Origin: Lingula anatina
Lineage: Eukaryota > Brachiopoda > Lingulata > Lingulida > Lingulidae
Direction: 5' to 3'
DNA length: 64,000 nt
Assembly (NCBI RefSeq): GCF_001039355.2
Contig: NW_019775769.1
Span: forward strand, 12,508 to 76,507
In this document: positions 11,901 through 23,861 of the stretch, one piece after another
How positions within the stretch are numbered: position 1 is the first letter of the stretch
Layout: each line of letters starts with the position of its first letter
The notes under the pieces: generated by a model
What the model saw: the letters and a program-made list of their open reading frames with translations, nothing else
Databases searched by the model: none
Told to the model about the DNA's origin: nothing
Program-made: the position numbers and the translations under genes

Positions 11901-12851
11901 TGCATATTACTTTCCCCAAATAATGAAAATCATACTGCATTTAATTAATCTAAACCCTCTTATGCGGTAAATAAATAACATGTAGCAAGCAAACTTGTAG
12001 CTTAAACCAACTTGTAGGGAGCATTCATATTCACACTGGGCGAAATTCTTGCTAGAGTGCAACCAGTGGAATCAGCATAATCGGCACACAATAGCTAATT
12101 ACCTCCTAGCTGCTTAAGGAGGCGTGTCAGACAATTAAGCTGATTTCACTGATTGCAATTAAGTGAGAATCTCCCGCAGAGTTGGACCCGACCCAGCACA
12201 ATATGTGAATCTGAATGTGGTCTTTTTCCATTAGGAAATGAAAGCCACTCACAATAACTTGCTTATATTTATATATCAGGCAGACACAGATGAAGGTGAG
12301 GATGAGACTGGAGAGGATACTACCCAGTCTAGTGGTAGCATACCATTTGCACAGCCCCCACCAGCAGCACAACCAGAAGCCCCCAGACCAGTATTTGCAG
12401 CCCCTCCGGAAGGATACAATTATCAGCAGTAAGTTCTTATAAGAGGCAGAGAATGACTTCTGGATGAAATGACTGTACATTTTTGAGGATATTTTAAAGG
12501 GATTTTTATTTCATTTTTCCAATATTTTCAAAACATATTGGAACTTTTTTCATTTTCAGTTATTTTTCTGTTTGGCATCTGTATATTTGCAAACATTGCT
12601 GTCTAATTTTCATATATTTCAAATTAAGTAGTGTCATAAATAAGCATCTGTTTTTGTACATTTCCAGTCGTCCTGGTCCATACCCGAGTCCATTTCAACC
12701 ACAGGGTCTCCCACAGTATTTACCTCATGGCATCATGCCACCAATGCCACAGACTATGGGCATATTGCCCCAAGAAAGAACTTTTACACCCCCTGTAGTG
12801 CCGCCATCTAGTGACAGGGGTAATACAAAGGATGATGATTATGATACTTAA
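8907..12851 (+). CDS. DRAP1: Dr1-associated corepressor, NC2 alpha
   Basis: Complete seven-exon gene of about 267 residues. Exons: 8907-8948, 9955-10027, 10907-11000, 11265-11429, 11554-11650, 12280-12428 and 12668-12851 (TAA 12849-12851); phases close throughout. The N-terminus MPSKKKKYNARFPP and the histone fold (ARIKKIMQTDDDVGKVAAAV, RALELFIESL, QSKHAKTLSAAHM, KKFDFLRDLVASIPDV) match NC2 alpha closely. With DR1 (NC2 beta), NC2 alpha binds TBP on promoter DNA and blocks TFIIA/TFIIB entry. The C-terminal half is an acidic stretch (DEGEDETGED) followed by a Pro/Gln-rich tail ending DDDYDT. The tail is longer and more proline-rich than I recall for the human protein. The exon 2 donor GTATCC is weak, but phase and homology (VIIS-RALEL) fix it. 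Confidence 0.96.
12018..12220. mobile_element. MITE-like inverted-repeat element in DRAP1 intron
   Basis: The ends are complementary over roughly 60 bases with mismatches: left begins GAGCATTCATATTCACACTG and the right end, read in reverse complement, begins ACCACATTCAGATTCACATA. Both arms reach an AATCAGC near the centre. The inner part AACTCTGCGGGAGA is shared with the element at 60368-60635, so they appear to be related. No clear target duplication was found. Confidence 0.6.
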
Positions 12852-13828
12852 GGGAGACTCCTAATTCAGTTCAAGTGTTTTTGATTTAAACTGGAGGCAC
12901 ATTCTGCATACAGATTTTAAATTTCTTTTTCCTAATCCGAATGTGAGGTGGAACAGTTCAATTGTTTTGAAAAGTAGTTATGATGTTTGAGTGTGATGGA
13001 CTTTGAATTTGCTGTTTTATATGTTTGTGCAAAAGAAGCACATTTTTAGGTAGTTACACTGGACTTGTGAATACCAGTTAAATATTTGTTAATTTCAAGA
13101 AGGTACAACACTAACCTTAACCAATAATTTTTTATGTACAGACTTTTTTTAAAAATTAATAATAATAATATCATAGGATGAAATATGCTAGTGGCTTATA
13201 ATCCAAATCAAGCATCTGCACACTTCTGCAATATTGATTCTAAATATCAGAGTACTGAGTCCTGATAAATTTGTGGAAAAAAAGAATGAATGACATTATA
13301 TTTTATTACTACCAACAAAAAGTATTATCAACTTTGTTAATTTTGTTTGTCAAATATACGAATTCAAGAGCAGACCCCTTTTCTTCATCAGAGGCCCATA
13401 TATAATAAATATAAATTTTAATCAGATGTATAAAGGAGAAAACAAAGTGGGCTTAACAAAATAATAAATTTCATTCCCAATACGCCATCTTGGACACTGA
13501 CACAGTAAACACTACAAAACTGACCCCAAGTTGAGCATGGTAGGCCGTGTGACTTGTTTACATAGGTCTTCTAAGTCATGACTAGACTTTATTGCATTAT
13601 TTTGATCTTTCTAATTTATTCAAGTTATCAATTTGCTTAAAAATGAACACTGGTTTCCGCCACATTGGGATCACTGTATAGAGTTCAATTTGTTCACAGC
13701 ACCACAGTGGGAGCTGTCCTCATTTCTTGTTACAGCAAGAGTTAATCTTGGTCCACTGTAATTTGTATCACAGCAGAGATGTCAGAGGCATTTCTTATCC
13801 TTTGTTGAAAATGACTTCAGATTATCAT
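12852..13828. other. DRAP1 3' UTR and DRAP1/TMEM62 tail-to-tail region
   Basis: No coding sequence. A plus-strand AATAAA at 13404-13409 is the best candidate end for DRAP1. The minus-strand signal of TMEM62 follows at 13829-13834, so the two 3' ends lie about 400 bases apart. Confidence 0.5.
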
Positions 13829-13834
13829 TTTATT
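13829..13834 (-). terminator. Polyadenylation signal, TMEM62
   Basis: AATAAA on the minus strand about 105 bases past the TMEM62 stop codon. Confidence 0.5.
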
Positions 13835-13939
13835 AATATCACCTTGTAAACCAGATATAAATAATAATACTGGTACCACATATTGTTATCATGACTTGAA
13901 CATTAAAATACAAGAAACAGTTCCAGATATTGCACTAAA

Positions 13940-16913
13940 TTAACCATGTTTACATTGCTGTTCACTGGGCTCTGGTTTCATCTCGAGTTCCTGTCTCTCT
14001 ACATTCAATGCATTTCTATGCAAGTATATAGCCAGAACTGCTGACCAGGTCCTAAATGGTCCAAGTAAAAATGCCATGGTTCCATAAGCTTTAAAGAACC
14101 CTCCATATGCAAACCACACTTGCAAGAACACGATGAGTAAGAAACTCCAGTGATCCTTGATATAGTTTTTACAAGTAGGCTTGTCCATGGCTTTATCTTT
14201 CTTTAAGTTTCTGAGATGGTGCTGTATACACCACCCAGTGTAAAGTATTAATGGAATGACAAACATTAAGATCTGGAAAAGAAAAGTTTTAGATATCAGC
14301 AGTAATAGAAGCAATAACATAATATCAGGGTTGCATTTATAAAACCACACTTATACTCTGTACTGAAGACTTTGGATTTCATAGAATAGCCACTCAAATG
14401 ACATTTTCAACAGTTAGAAACGGTTATTTTGTATACTGCTACATTTTATTACACCCAACTTCTAAGCCCACTAGATTATTTAGAGCACTGATCCAGTGCC
14501 ATATTAAAAAGATGCATTTTATTATTTATTACAAAGTGAGTACACAAATAGAAACACCTGTACGGCAACCACTCGGTGTATATCAGAGTACAAAATACTG
14601 CATGTTCATTGTTTTAGACAACCAGTAGTCAAACAACTCAACTTTGAAGTAGTAAGCACGATAGCAGACAGTTATGCTGGTAACAATTAAATTTATCTCT
14701 GCAATACTGTGTGTGCATTAAATAGATCAAGCCCGCATTCTACTACTTACCTGGAAAAATCCATACACGTATGTGAGATTACTAGGAATAAGTGTACCAT
14801 TCACATAGATCCCAAATAAAAAGCACAGACCCACGTGGCCATCTAAGACATGTCCTATGAACCAGGGTCCTGAGGGAAAAGGAGAAAAATAAGTGGCAAA
14901 ATGTCTGAGAAATACAGTATATTAAAATGTAATGTGATAAAGAAAAATTACTGCCACTGACAAGAACAAGGAAAGTCATATTTCATTTTAGATATACTGA
15001 AAACTACCATACCACTCTTTCTCTCAAAATTCACAACATGATTCAAGACAAAATATTTCATGATTCAAGATAAAATGTGCTACACAAAATAATTTTAAAT
15101 CGAAATATAAAAACTGTTAAAAATGTTTGTTTAAAACCCAAATACACAGCCAAGCCAACATACAATGTAAATGTAACACAATCAATAGCCTCTCTAATTA
15201 ATATGCAAATTAAGAGTTTATTTAAATTTCTCACTTAAACTCACCTATTGTTATATAAACTATGTATATAACCAATGGATAAAAAGTGTTATTGTATACA
15301 GACACATAATAAATCCTTCTGAGGATTTCATTCACCACATCGAAAAATCTACGCAGGTGCAGGCAATTGACTGAAATATTCAAATGATAAATAATATGTT
15401 TACTTTCCACTAATACAAAATGATTAATACAAACACTTTAATCTTAGACTACTGTATGACTTTTATGAAATACTTATATATTAATTTAACATTCAGCTGG
15501 CATCTTTTCCGTGGTGACATTAGAAGTAGAACAAAATGTCAAAAATCTTGCCTGTTTTCCTTTCTTTCATGATTCTAAAATAGAGCAAGGGTAAAAGTGC
15601 TGTTAACATCGCCACTGTGTAGAGAGTCTGGCCCTAAAACATAACAATTCATAATCAATTATTTAGTTCTTTTTTTACCTCTGTTTATTATACATTTACA
15701 TACGAAATGAAGATGTACAGCTAAACGTTAAATATGTGTGTTGGATATTAAATCCTGAGTGCTCAAAACATGAGATACAGGATTTAGTATAAAAATAAGT
15801 AGTTTAAGAATGCAGAGTACTGGCTCAAATTACCAAGGGTTAAAGGTGTACTTAATTTGACTTTTTTCAGCTTCAACTTTCTCAAAATGTGCATTTATTA
15901 TATGTTCACATAACCAGGCACATTGCAATGTAAGATAAATGATACACAACAGAATGACTTAATTACTATATTGATAGGAACAGAAATATTTATAATAATT
16001 ATAACAGATACACCAATACTCACAACAGTGTTTAAGTCCAACATGAGGACAAGTCTAGCCATCAGTCCAAAGTCCAACACTGTGTGGTCCAGAGAGAAAG
16101 ACTGCTCAACTGTTGTACTATTGCCGAGACTGTCCTATATAGAAAAATATAAGAATAAATGCATACATGTATTTCACCTACAGGCAAGACACTGAGGATA
16201 TGGTTTTATGTATAAAATCAGGACTACTGCTATATATACTGCACACTTTGTCTCCTTGTTGTCTCAAGCCCCTTGCATTCAATACTCCTTCTTGGAGTCT
16301 GCCACAGGAGACACTGGCCTTGGTGATGATACATATGGATACCTATTTATTGTGACTATAGAGAAATTGCAAGCCAGGTAAAGAAGTTCATTTTATTAAA
16401 GAGCTACATGTAGAGATATTTGCTGCTAAACCCTTCAAACACCACCTTCAGTCTCCTTGTTGATCTCACACTGCACCCCTGCTATAACACTACTTCTTTT
16501 GACACTAACTTCTGTGAGTGCATTGACAATTGCCATTTCAGCATGACATTGTAGAAATATTGAAAAATAAAAAGTCAGAAAACAAACCCCAATCTACAAC
16601 ATTTTAAAAAAATATGAACCCTAAAATTCCCCTCAAACATAATGTCCATTGGGAAAGCTGGGTGCCGGACTACCAATGAATTCATTATACAAGATAGACG
16701 TACTATAACAAACCTTAGCAATCACTTTAATAGTGTGCACCCCCTTGCTGTAGTCTGTGGGGTTCCATGCCAGGACATACAGTGGACCTTTGGCCTGCTT
16801 TGCAAAGCCAACTTGAACTGTATCAATGCTGACCTCAACTGAGAGAATTTTACCAGGTGAGAAGACTAGCAGTCTGAAAACCATCAAAATCAAAAGTTTA
16901 TATATATATTAAA

Positions 16914-16970
<57 letters not shown>

Positions 16971-18290
16971 TAAAATTTGTCAAATAACTAAATTCAATAC
17001 AGTGAAATAGAAGTGTTGTCTTCACTTTTAAATGCCAAAGATATCCAGTTTTGAAATCACAAAGATTTTTTTTTTTTCATTTCAGTTTTTGTATGTCTAT
17101 AGGTCATATAACAATCATTACATGCCTTTAGAATGCAATATATTTAATTAGCTGCAGATACATGTCATCATGATACCTGATATGAGTAGACTTCAGCATA
17201 CGGCCAGTTGGTTCACGGTCAGGCAGTGTGTACAGAGCATCTTTGGGGTTTGTGACCAGAATAATAGGCCAGGTATCAAAATGAACATCAGTAAATGACA
17301 TCAGATCATGATCCATGGCAACTACTCTATACCTGNTCAAAAGTTTATATATATATTAAAAAAAATAATAATAATAAAATAAAAACAATAATTAAAATTT
17401 GTCAAATAACTAAATTCAATACAGTGAAATAGAAGTGTTGTCTTCACTATTAAATGCCAAAGATATCCAGTTTTGAAATCACAAAGATTTTTTTTTTTTC
17501 ATTTCAGTTTTTGTATGTCTATAGGTCATATAACAATCATTACATGCCTTTAGAATGCAATATATTTAATTAGCTGCAGATACATGTCATCATGATACCT
17601 GATATGAGTAGACTTCAGCATACGGCCAGTTGGTTCACGGTCAGGCAGTGTGTACAGAGCATCTTTGGGGTTTGTGACCAGAATAATAGGCCAGGTATCA
17701 AAATGAACATCAGTAAATGACATCAGATCATGATCCATGGCAACTACTCTATACCTGTAAAAAAATAAAATAAAATAAACATATTGGAATTTAATATTTT
17801 AACAATGTTTGGTTGTCATCTATAACTTTTATCTGAAAGTCTATATACTTGTTTGTGTTTGATTTTATTTATTATTATTATTTTTATATTATTATCATTT
17901 TTTTTTTGTAAATAAGACACAGTTACTGCAAATCAGCTCCTATAATTACATTCTATTATCCTTCCAGTCTCCAAGTTCCAGTTCCAGATAACCCTCCTTC
18001 TGTAATGTATGCATCTTTGGGACAAGGCCAGCCAGGGTGTGCAGATGGCCACACAAGTAGGCTATGCCATTCCTGAAACATAAAAGAAAAAATACACCAT
18101 CCCATAAGAGTCAATGAACATTCACAGCAAACGACTTTTCATTAATTATAAGGTCATGGTACTGTAAATGTAAAAGTGTAACAGAACTTTTCTTCGGCCA
18201 ATTCTAAGCTACATACATCTTGTTAAGCTAATTAACTCACAAATAAACTATATTTTCAATATTCTACATCAAAGCTGCACCATTTCCCTA

Positions 18291-18355
<65 letters not shown>

Positions 18356-21300
18356 TTTATGATCACTTCTTGTAACTATTATAAATCATACAATGATTTT
18401 CAGAGAAGTCGACATAAAGCTTACATGTATATACCAAACATTTTTGGTTTTCAGTTCATTTGTTGTCCATGTTATTGTAATGCTCCAGGTGACAGTGGAC
18501 AGACATTTTTATTTCAGCAGTCCAGTGCGTGTAGCTTACCTCATGACATGCCGCAGCCCAGGTCCAGGCATACCAATCAATGAAGTTGGGTAGTGACCAA
18601 ACCATATGGTAGCATTGCTCTTCTCACTGGCTTGGGCAAACTCCTCCAATGTGTCTAAACTATCCTACAAGAGTCAACAATTAAAAGATTAAAATTTACA
18701 ATAAATAAGCCTTCTAGCTTTAATTTTTTAAATCTTCAGTAATTAAAACAATTTAAAAAGAGCAAGAAAAAAGAAATAAAACAGGAAATGACAGTCACAA
18801 ATTAGGATTAAAAAACTCTCTTAAATTATCTGTGAACAGATAACCAAGAATCATATACTGGTTCAACTTTACCTGCGTTAACATTCCAAAAAAATTAAAT
18901 GGTCTCCTTGGTCCAGGGTTTGGGCAAGCATCAACTGCATTAAAAATGTACTTCCCAAATGGCAATACTTCGACATGTTGATATGAGTGGAAATGTTTTT
19001 TTCCTTGAGCAGAGTATGTCCTGCAAATTAATAATTAATGTAAACTTCAATATCAGTGCAAACAAAATTGGCATAAATAATTTGCACTGTAAACAGTTAA
19101 AATGTTTTATAATACAAAAAGCCATACGAAACAATCTGTGGAAAAATCTCATGCCTGTAAAAATCTCATGCAGGTAAAAGACAGCAATAAACGAGCCTGT
19201 CAAAACCAAGTTGATCCACAGGCTTACTGATCTGGGGATCAAATATGGTTTGCACTTGATATTGGACTCCCTGTCTCCCACCTGGGCTATCCCAGCAGGG
19301 GTAGAGCAATTAAATCTTGGCAAGCCTTCAAGTGGGTCGCACCATATTTGCCCCGTGAATTAGTTAGTCTGCCTGAATTAGTTAGTCTGCGAATCAACTT
19401 GGTTCTGGGCCAAATGTGTAATCTTCCACTTCACCTATAAAAGTTCTTCTGGTTGGTCAGGGATGGAACATCAAATGCATCTGAAACAGAAAATAAAATT
19501 AACCTTTGTAAGCATCAATCAATGGCTTGATTTCAAAAATATATATATTTGACAAATACATGTATAAATCCATTTTCTCAAAACATATTTTCAAAAAATA
19601 TATATTTAACAATTATTTTTCAATATTCTCAACTTTTTCAAATGATGCAGCCTATTATTACAACATGGAAATATAGAATTAAGGAACTTTATTACCATGA
19701 TTCCCTCTAATATCTAACCAAGTGGTTTTCTTCAAGACCCCTGTTTCTTTCAGAACATCATTATACAAAGTCCACTCTTCCTGAAATTGTCCTGATCCCT
19801 GCAGATCTTTATGTTTGGCATCAGTCAAGTCACCTGAAGAATGGGTATAAGAAACTAATATACACATGTGCAAGTATAATTATATTCATCACATTGTTGA
19901 GGAAATTGTATGAAATATATACATCACATTTTAATAAATTACTGCAGTTAATTATTTTTAACAGCAGAAAGATATTAGATCTGTATGATATACTACATGT
20001 AGCTAACAACAAAATGGATACAAAAATTCAGTTTGTAAAAACAGAAATTACAAAAGGATGGAGCTACACAATCATTTCATTTTTGCCAGCTGTGCTTACT
20101 TTAGGCTGCATTCACATCGAGTTAAGCCATGGTTTTACAAAGCCACGACCTAAATATGGTGGACATACATGAAAGGAAAACCAGTTGTGGCTTTGTAGAG
20201 CATGGCTCAACTCGATGTGAATGCGGCCTTAGACACCACATTGTACAACAGAAAAACCACATACAAACCTGTAACTAATACTAATTTAGGTTTTATAGCA
20301 TCTATGTGTGTACTGCAAAATTCTTTTAACTGGCTTACTCTGGCTGGATCATAAAATATGCTAAAATGAAGGTCTGATACCTAAAAAAAACAAACAAAAA
20401 AATTAAATAAATAAAATAAAATAAAATAAAATAATGATATCTTTCAGCGTGTTTTCAGATAATGTGAAGAATTTGTTTTTGCTTTAGTATGACAAGGGTC
20501 CAGATATAAACCATTTACCTGGAAATGTTTCACTCAGTCTGTTACCAATAAGATGACAAAGAAAAAAAAGCTTGAAAAACTACCTAAAGAAGTGAAGCAC
20601 TTTTATTTTCTTAAAAGAGTTATGGACATTGTACTATAAATATGCAGTATGCCAAGCTTCTTAGACAGTATTTTGAAATATTCCAAACTGTTTTTCTCTT
20701 GTTTTTTCTTGCAATCAAACATTTCTATAAAATCTATATTGCCTAGTACTTTTCCAAACCAAATCAATATATAACATATTTTACTTTGACAGGTGTTCTG
20801 AAGCTATTGCAATCATTTAATAAAATATTAACTTAGAGAACACTCATACATCCTTAAAGCAAACAGCATAACATCATCTGTTTAATCAGAGTTCTATAAT
20901 GACTAGTTACTAGTATATGGGTATATTGCAGGCCACATATACAATTTCATTATATAAAGCACTGAACTCTACATCTTATTATCCTGCACTTGAACTGAAG
21001 CAATAAAACAACAGCTTTCCAGCATAAACCTTAATTTCCAATGACATTAAATCAAACATCAATGATGATGTACTGGGAGTATACAGGCACTAAACTAAAA
21101 AAAAATGCATGGAGAAAGAGATGAGAATAATTCTTAAATAGTTAAGTAATTTTCACCTCATCTATAGCCTGTGTATAATAAAATTAATGGATTCACCTTT
21201 TGTGCTTATCTGACTAACCATCAATGTGCATTACTTTATCAGTCTTACAGTTACACAACTTAGTGTTTTAACGTTGTATGTCATACAATGGAAAACGCTG

Positions 21301-21629
21301 AATTATTGAATAAGCTAATTAAATGTTTGAAGACACAGCAATTTATACGGGCAACTTTTTCATTAAAAGTTACAAAAATTATTATTAAATTGAATGTCAC
21401 AGTTGCATGAAAATATTCAACCACTGCAAACACGTAGTCCGTAACTCACCTGTGCAAACCAAAATATATTGTCTTCCTTGGCACCAGGAAAAGGTGGTGC
21501 CGACCGAGAACTAAGTGCAGAGGTGTTAATTACTGGCCTTCTTATTTTATCAGTGATAAATATCTTCACTAAAAGCCCACACGATATAACTAAAGCCAAA
21601 AACAAAACAACTAATATAGACGATTTCAT
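13940..21629 (-). CDS. TMEM62: Transmembrane protein 62, metallophosphoesterase-like
   Basis: Complete gene of 14 exons, about 652 residues, close to human length. Exons in transcript order: 21629-21450, 20380-20269, 19833-19696, 19480-19435, 19020-18873, 18664-18540, 18072-17950, 17754-17599, 16873-16714, 16134-16024, 15633-15552, 15370-15245, 14869-14751 and 14272-13940. All phases match if exon 8 is used once. The N-terminus has a signal-anchor helix (ILVVLFLALVISCGLLVKIF). A calcineurin-like phosphoesterase fold follows with the metal-site motifs SDLH, GDLTD, GNHD, FGHY and GHLHT. After a beta-rich linker there are several C-terminal membrane helices, as in the vertebrate protein. The substrate is unknown. 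The exon 11 donor is GC instead of GT. A second copy of exon 8 lies at 17332-17177. FAM177A starts 280 bases upstream on the other strand. Confidence 0.95.
16890..17757 (-). repeat. Tandem duplication of TMEM62 exon 8 region, with N at the join
   Basis: About 16890-17335 and 17338-17757 are near-identical segments, each with an AAT microsatellite, the same intron sequence and a 156-base exon 8 (17332-17177 and 17754-17599). I saw a single substitution in the shared intron (CACTTTTAAA versus CACTATTAAA) and a different microsatellite length. A single N sits at 17336 exactly at the join. The left copy lacks a pyrimidine tract before its CAG. This is best explained as two alleles assembled in tandem, not as a real duplicated exon, although 156 is divisible by three and would keep the frame. 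Confidence 0.85.
18293..18354 (+). repeat. (AAT)n microsatellite
   Basis: About 20 uninterrupted AAT units in the TMEM62 intron between exons 6 and 7. Confidence 0.95.
19194..19412. mobile_element. MITE-like inverted-repeat element in TMEM62 intron 4
   Basis: The left arm contains ACCAAGTTGATCCACAGGCT and, further in, CAAATATGGTTTGCACTTG. The right arm read in reverse complement contains ACCAAGTTGATTCGCAGACT and CAAATATGGTGCGACCCACTTG. The right arm also holds a 17-base direct repeat (TGAATTAGTTAGTCTGC twice). No target duplication was identified. Confidence 0.6.
20104..20228. mobile_element. MITE with TTA target-site duplication in TMEM62 intron 2
   Basis: A 125-base element. The left end GGCTGCATTCACATCGAGTT and the reverse complement of the right end GGCCGCATTCACATCGAGTT differ at one of 20 positions; similarity extends to about 45 bases. 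Both sides are flanked by TTA (20101-20103 and 20229-20231). A three-base TTA duplication is typical of PIF/Harbinger elements; the family assignment is inference. It has no coding capacity. Confidence 0.8.
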
Positions 21630-21909
21630 TCTAATTCAATGTAGAATGTCAAAAATCGAGTAGAATCAACTGTAGCAGACAGCTCACCGGCTGCACATCG
21701 TCATCCATAATAACACGGCATTGTGGGAAGCACTTTTCAAGGCAAGACAAAGAAATGAGACGGCAACACGGCGATTTTTTCCCTTTTATTCATTTCTGAA
21801 GTAACTTTAATTATTTTACACGTAATATTTGTCTTTTTTCTAAGTTGTCTGTCAAAAACTACTTTTGGTCATACCCGTTCTTCTGTACTGAGAGACCGAT
21901 AAAAGTAAA
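21630..21909. promoter_or_regulatory. Divergent promoter, TMEM62 and FAM177A
   Basis: The start codons of TMEM62 (minus) and FAM177A (plus) are 280 bases apart, so both promoters and 5' UTRs must fit here. The segment is less AT-rich than its surroundings. No TATA box is convincing, as expected for housekeeping bidirectional promoters. The FAM177A start context GTAAAATGGCG is favourable. Confidence 0.65.
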
Positions 21910-23555
21910 ATGGCGTCTGCAGGAGAAGAAGCGGTTTCGCCCAGCAACATTGTATTTGAGGAAAAAGTAGACGGGGTAAGGTGATTGTTGACAGTCTAGA
22001 ATACATTTGAGCGACATGTTTATCTAACTACCGATAAAACACGTTTAGTTCATATTTAGATCCGTCAATGATTGACTAGAAACTAGGAATCATGAATGAC
22101 TTCGTAAATTTATAATGTGGGTGACTGGATCTACATAACAGTAAATTTAAGTCTGCGCCACAGTGCAGGTTATACTTTTGATATGCTCTTATGCACTTAC
22201 GTTATCTTGCGTAGGAAACAAAGGACTTTACAAACATTCCACTTGAGGAAAATCCACAGAAAAAGAAAAAGCAACCTCGCCGTATCCTACACTTCAGTGA
22301 TGGAATTCTCGAAGAATATTCTACGGATGAAGAGGAAGAAGAGAAAGACAAACCTGAACCCGTGGATCCTGTTAGTTTCTACTCTATCAGTTACATCATT
22401 CTTATGAAAAAATTGGTGATATGATTTAAATTGAACTAACAGTGGCTGTGTGACATTTTTTTACTTGCTACCGTTACAATAACACACCACTTGTGACATT
22501 ATAGATATTAAGCTATCAGCTCATTTCCTCACTTTTGGACAATGTTGTTGTAAATCACATAATTTTGGGGTTAAATCCTGCTTATGATCAGTATGGCATG
22601 CATCATAATTGAACTCCAAACAAAATGCATTATAGAAAACATTCATTAAGATTCAATTGTGACCATTTGTCTCTTTTGAGAACTACTGTAACAGTTTGTT
22701 TTCACAAGTGCTACCAATACAACATGGGGAAAATGAATGTGATAAATACTAAACAATGTCTATTATAATTATTATTAATATTTATTTTTGCTAAGTGTAT
22801 ACAAGGGGTTCTTCTTCAGATTGAAAGTAATTTATTCTTAACCTGACATAGAATAAATTGAATATTCATGTTCTGCTGAAAAATTGTTTTTTTTTTCTCA
22901 GTGATCTATACATTTGTATTTTGTAAATGGTGAAACAGAATTCTGTGCAAGTAAATCTTTTTTTCTACTCATGGTCACATATTAACTTGACTACAACATT
23001 GTAAAAAGAAATAATTACCAAGATTTATCATGGATGCTGTATTTGTGGAACATAGCTATGATTATGTTATTAGCAGAATACTTACAGATGTACATGTAAA
23101 TGTATTTCTGGTTTAAATGTATACAAAGTGTTCTTTCTCATTTCAGAAAACGTTGTCTTGGCTGCCATGGTTGTGGTTCTACTTTGTGGCCTTGGCTGTT
23201 GGTGCCTTAGCAGGTATTGAGGCACATAGTTGATTAAATAATTAATAGGAGACCTTTGAGCCCATACATGATAGGTTGTCAATTAACAATTTAAGGCAGA
23301 ATATGCAGCTAAATATATAAGTATTTTAAACACATTCTTCATTTGTAAAGGTGAGTGATCTTAAATTATTGTGGTTAGAATTTATTCATGTTGTTTTGAA
23401 TACCAAATAATATGCCCTGCTCTTTTTAGTGGCAGATTACTGTGGAGAAAAACTTGCCTGGTTCTTTGGAATTACAACTCCTAAATATCAGTATGCAATA
23501 GATGAATATCACAGACTAAGAGAAATCGTAAGTCAGTTTTTCTTCTTCCTCCCCT

Positions 23556-23606
<51 letters not shown>

Positions 23607-23861
23607 GGCCAAATATAAAAGATTCTTCAGATGTTTTAGTGTTAGTGTTTTGAATTAGTGTTCATGACTAAATATTAATGGCAAAAGTACAATTTTTAGG
23701 AGGAAGAGGAGAGGGCACTGGAAGAAAAAGCAAAAGCAGAAGCTTTAAAGAAGGAAGGGATTCAACTGGGTGAAATGGAGGATGGTGGAGAGAATATACA
23801 GGTGACCAGTGGTAAGTCAGAGGGGGATGCCAACCTCTCTGCAGGAGGAGAACCATGTTGA
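21910..23861 (+). CDS. FAM177A1: FAM177A family protein
   Basis: Complete five-exon gene of 182 residues: 21910-21975, 22215-22370, 23147-23213, 23430-23527 and 23700-23861 (TGA 23859-23861). It matches FAM177A1 in PRRILHFSDG, LEEYSTDEEEEE, the hydrophobic TLSWLPWLWFYFVALAVGA segment and the signature GEKLAWFFGITTPKYQYAID. A Glu/Lys-rich, probably helical tail (EEEERALEEKAKAEALKKEG) follows. Molecular function is poorly known. A CT/CA microsatellite (23559-23604) follows the exon 4 donor by about 30 bases. The long 3' UTR has three AATAAA signals. Confidence 0.93.
23559..23604 (+). repeat. Compound (CT)n(CA)n microsatellite
   Basis: About 14 CT units pass directly into nine CA units, 30 bases after the FAM177A exon 4 donor. 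The CT run supplies a long pyrimidine tract inside the intron. Confidence 0.95.

Noticed and set aside
17128-17340. Second TMEM62 exon 8 as a genuine extra exon
   Set aside because: Near-identity to the first copy, an N at the join and no pyrimidine tract favour an assembly artefact. It is reported as a repeat, not as part of the coding model.
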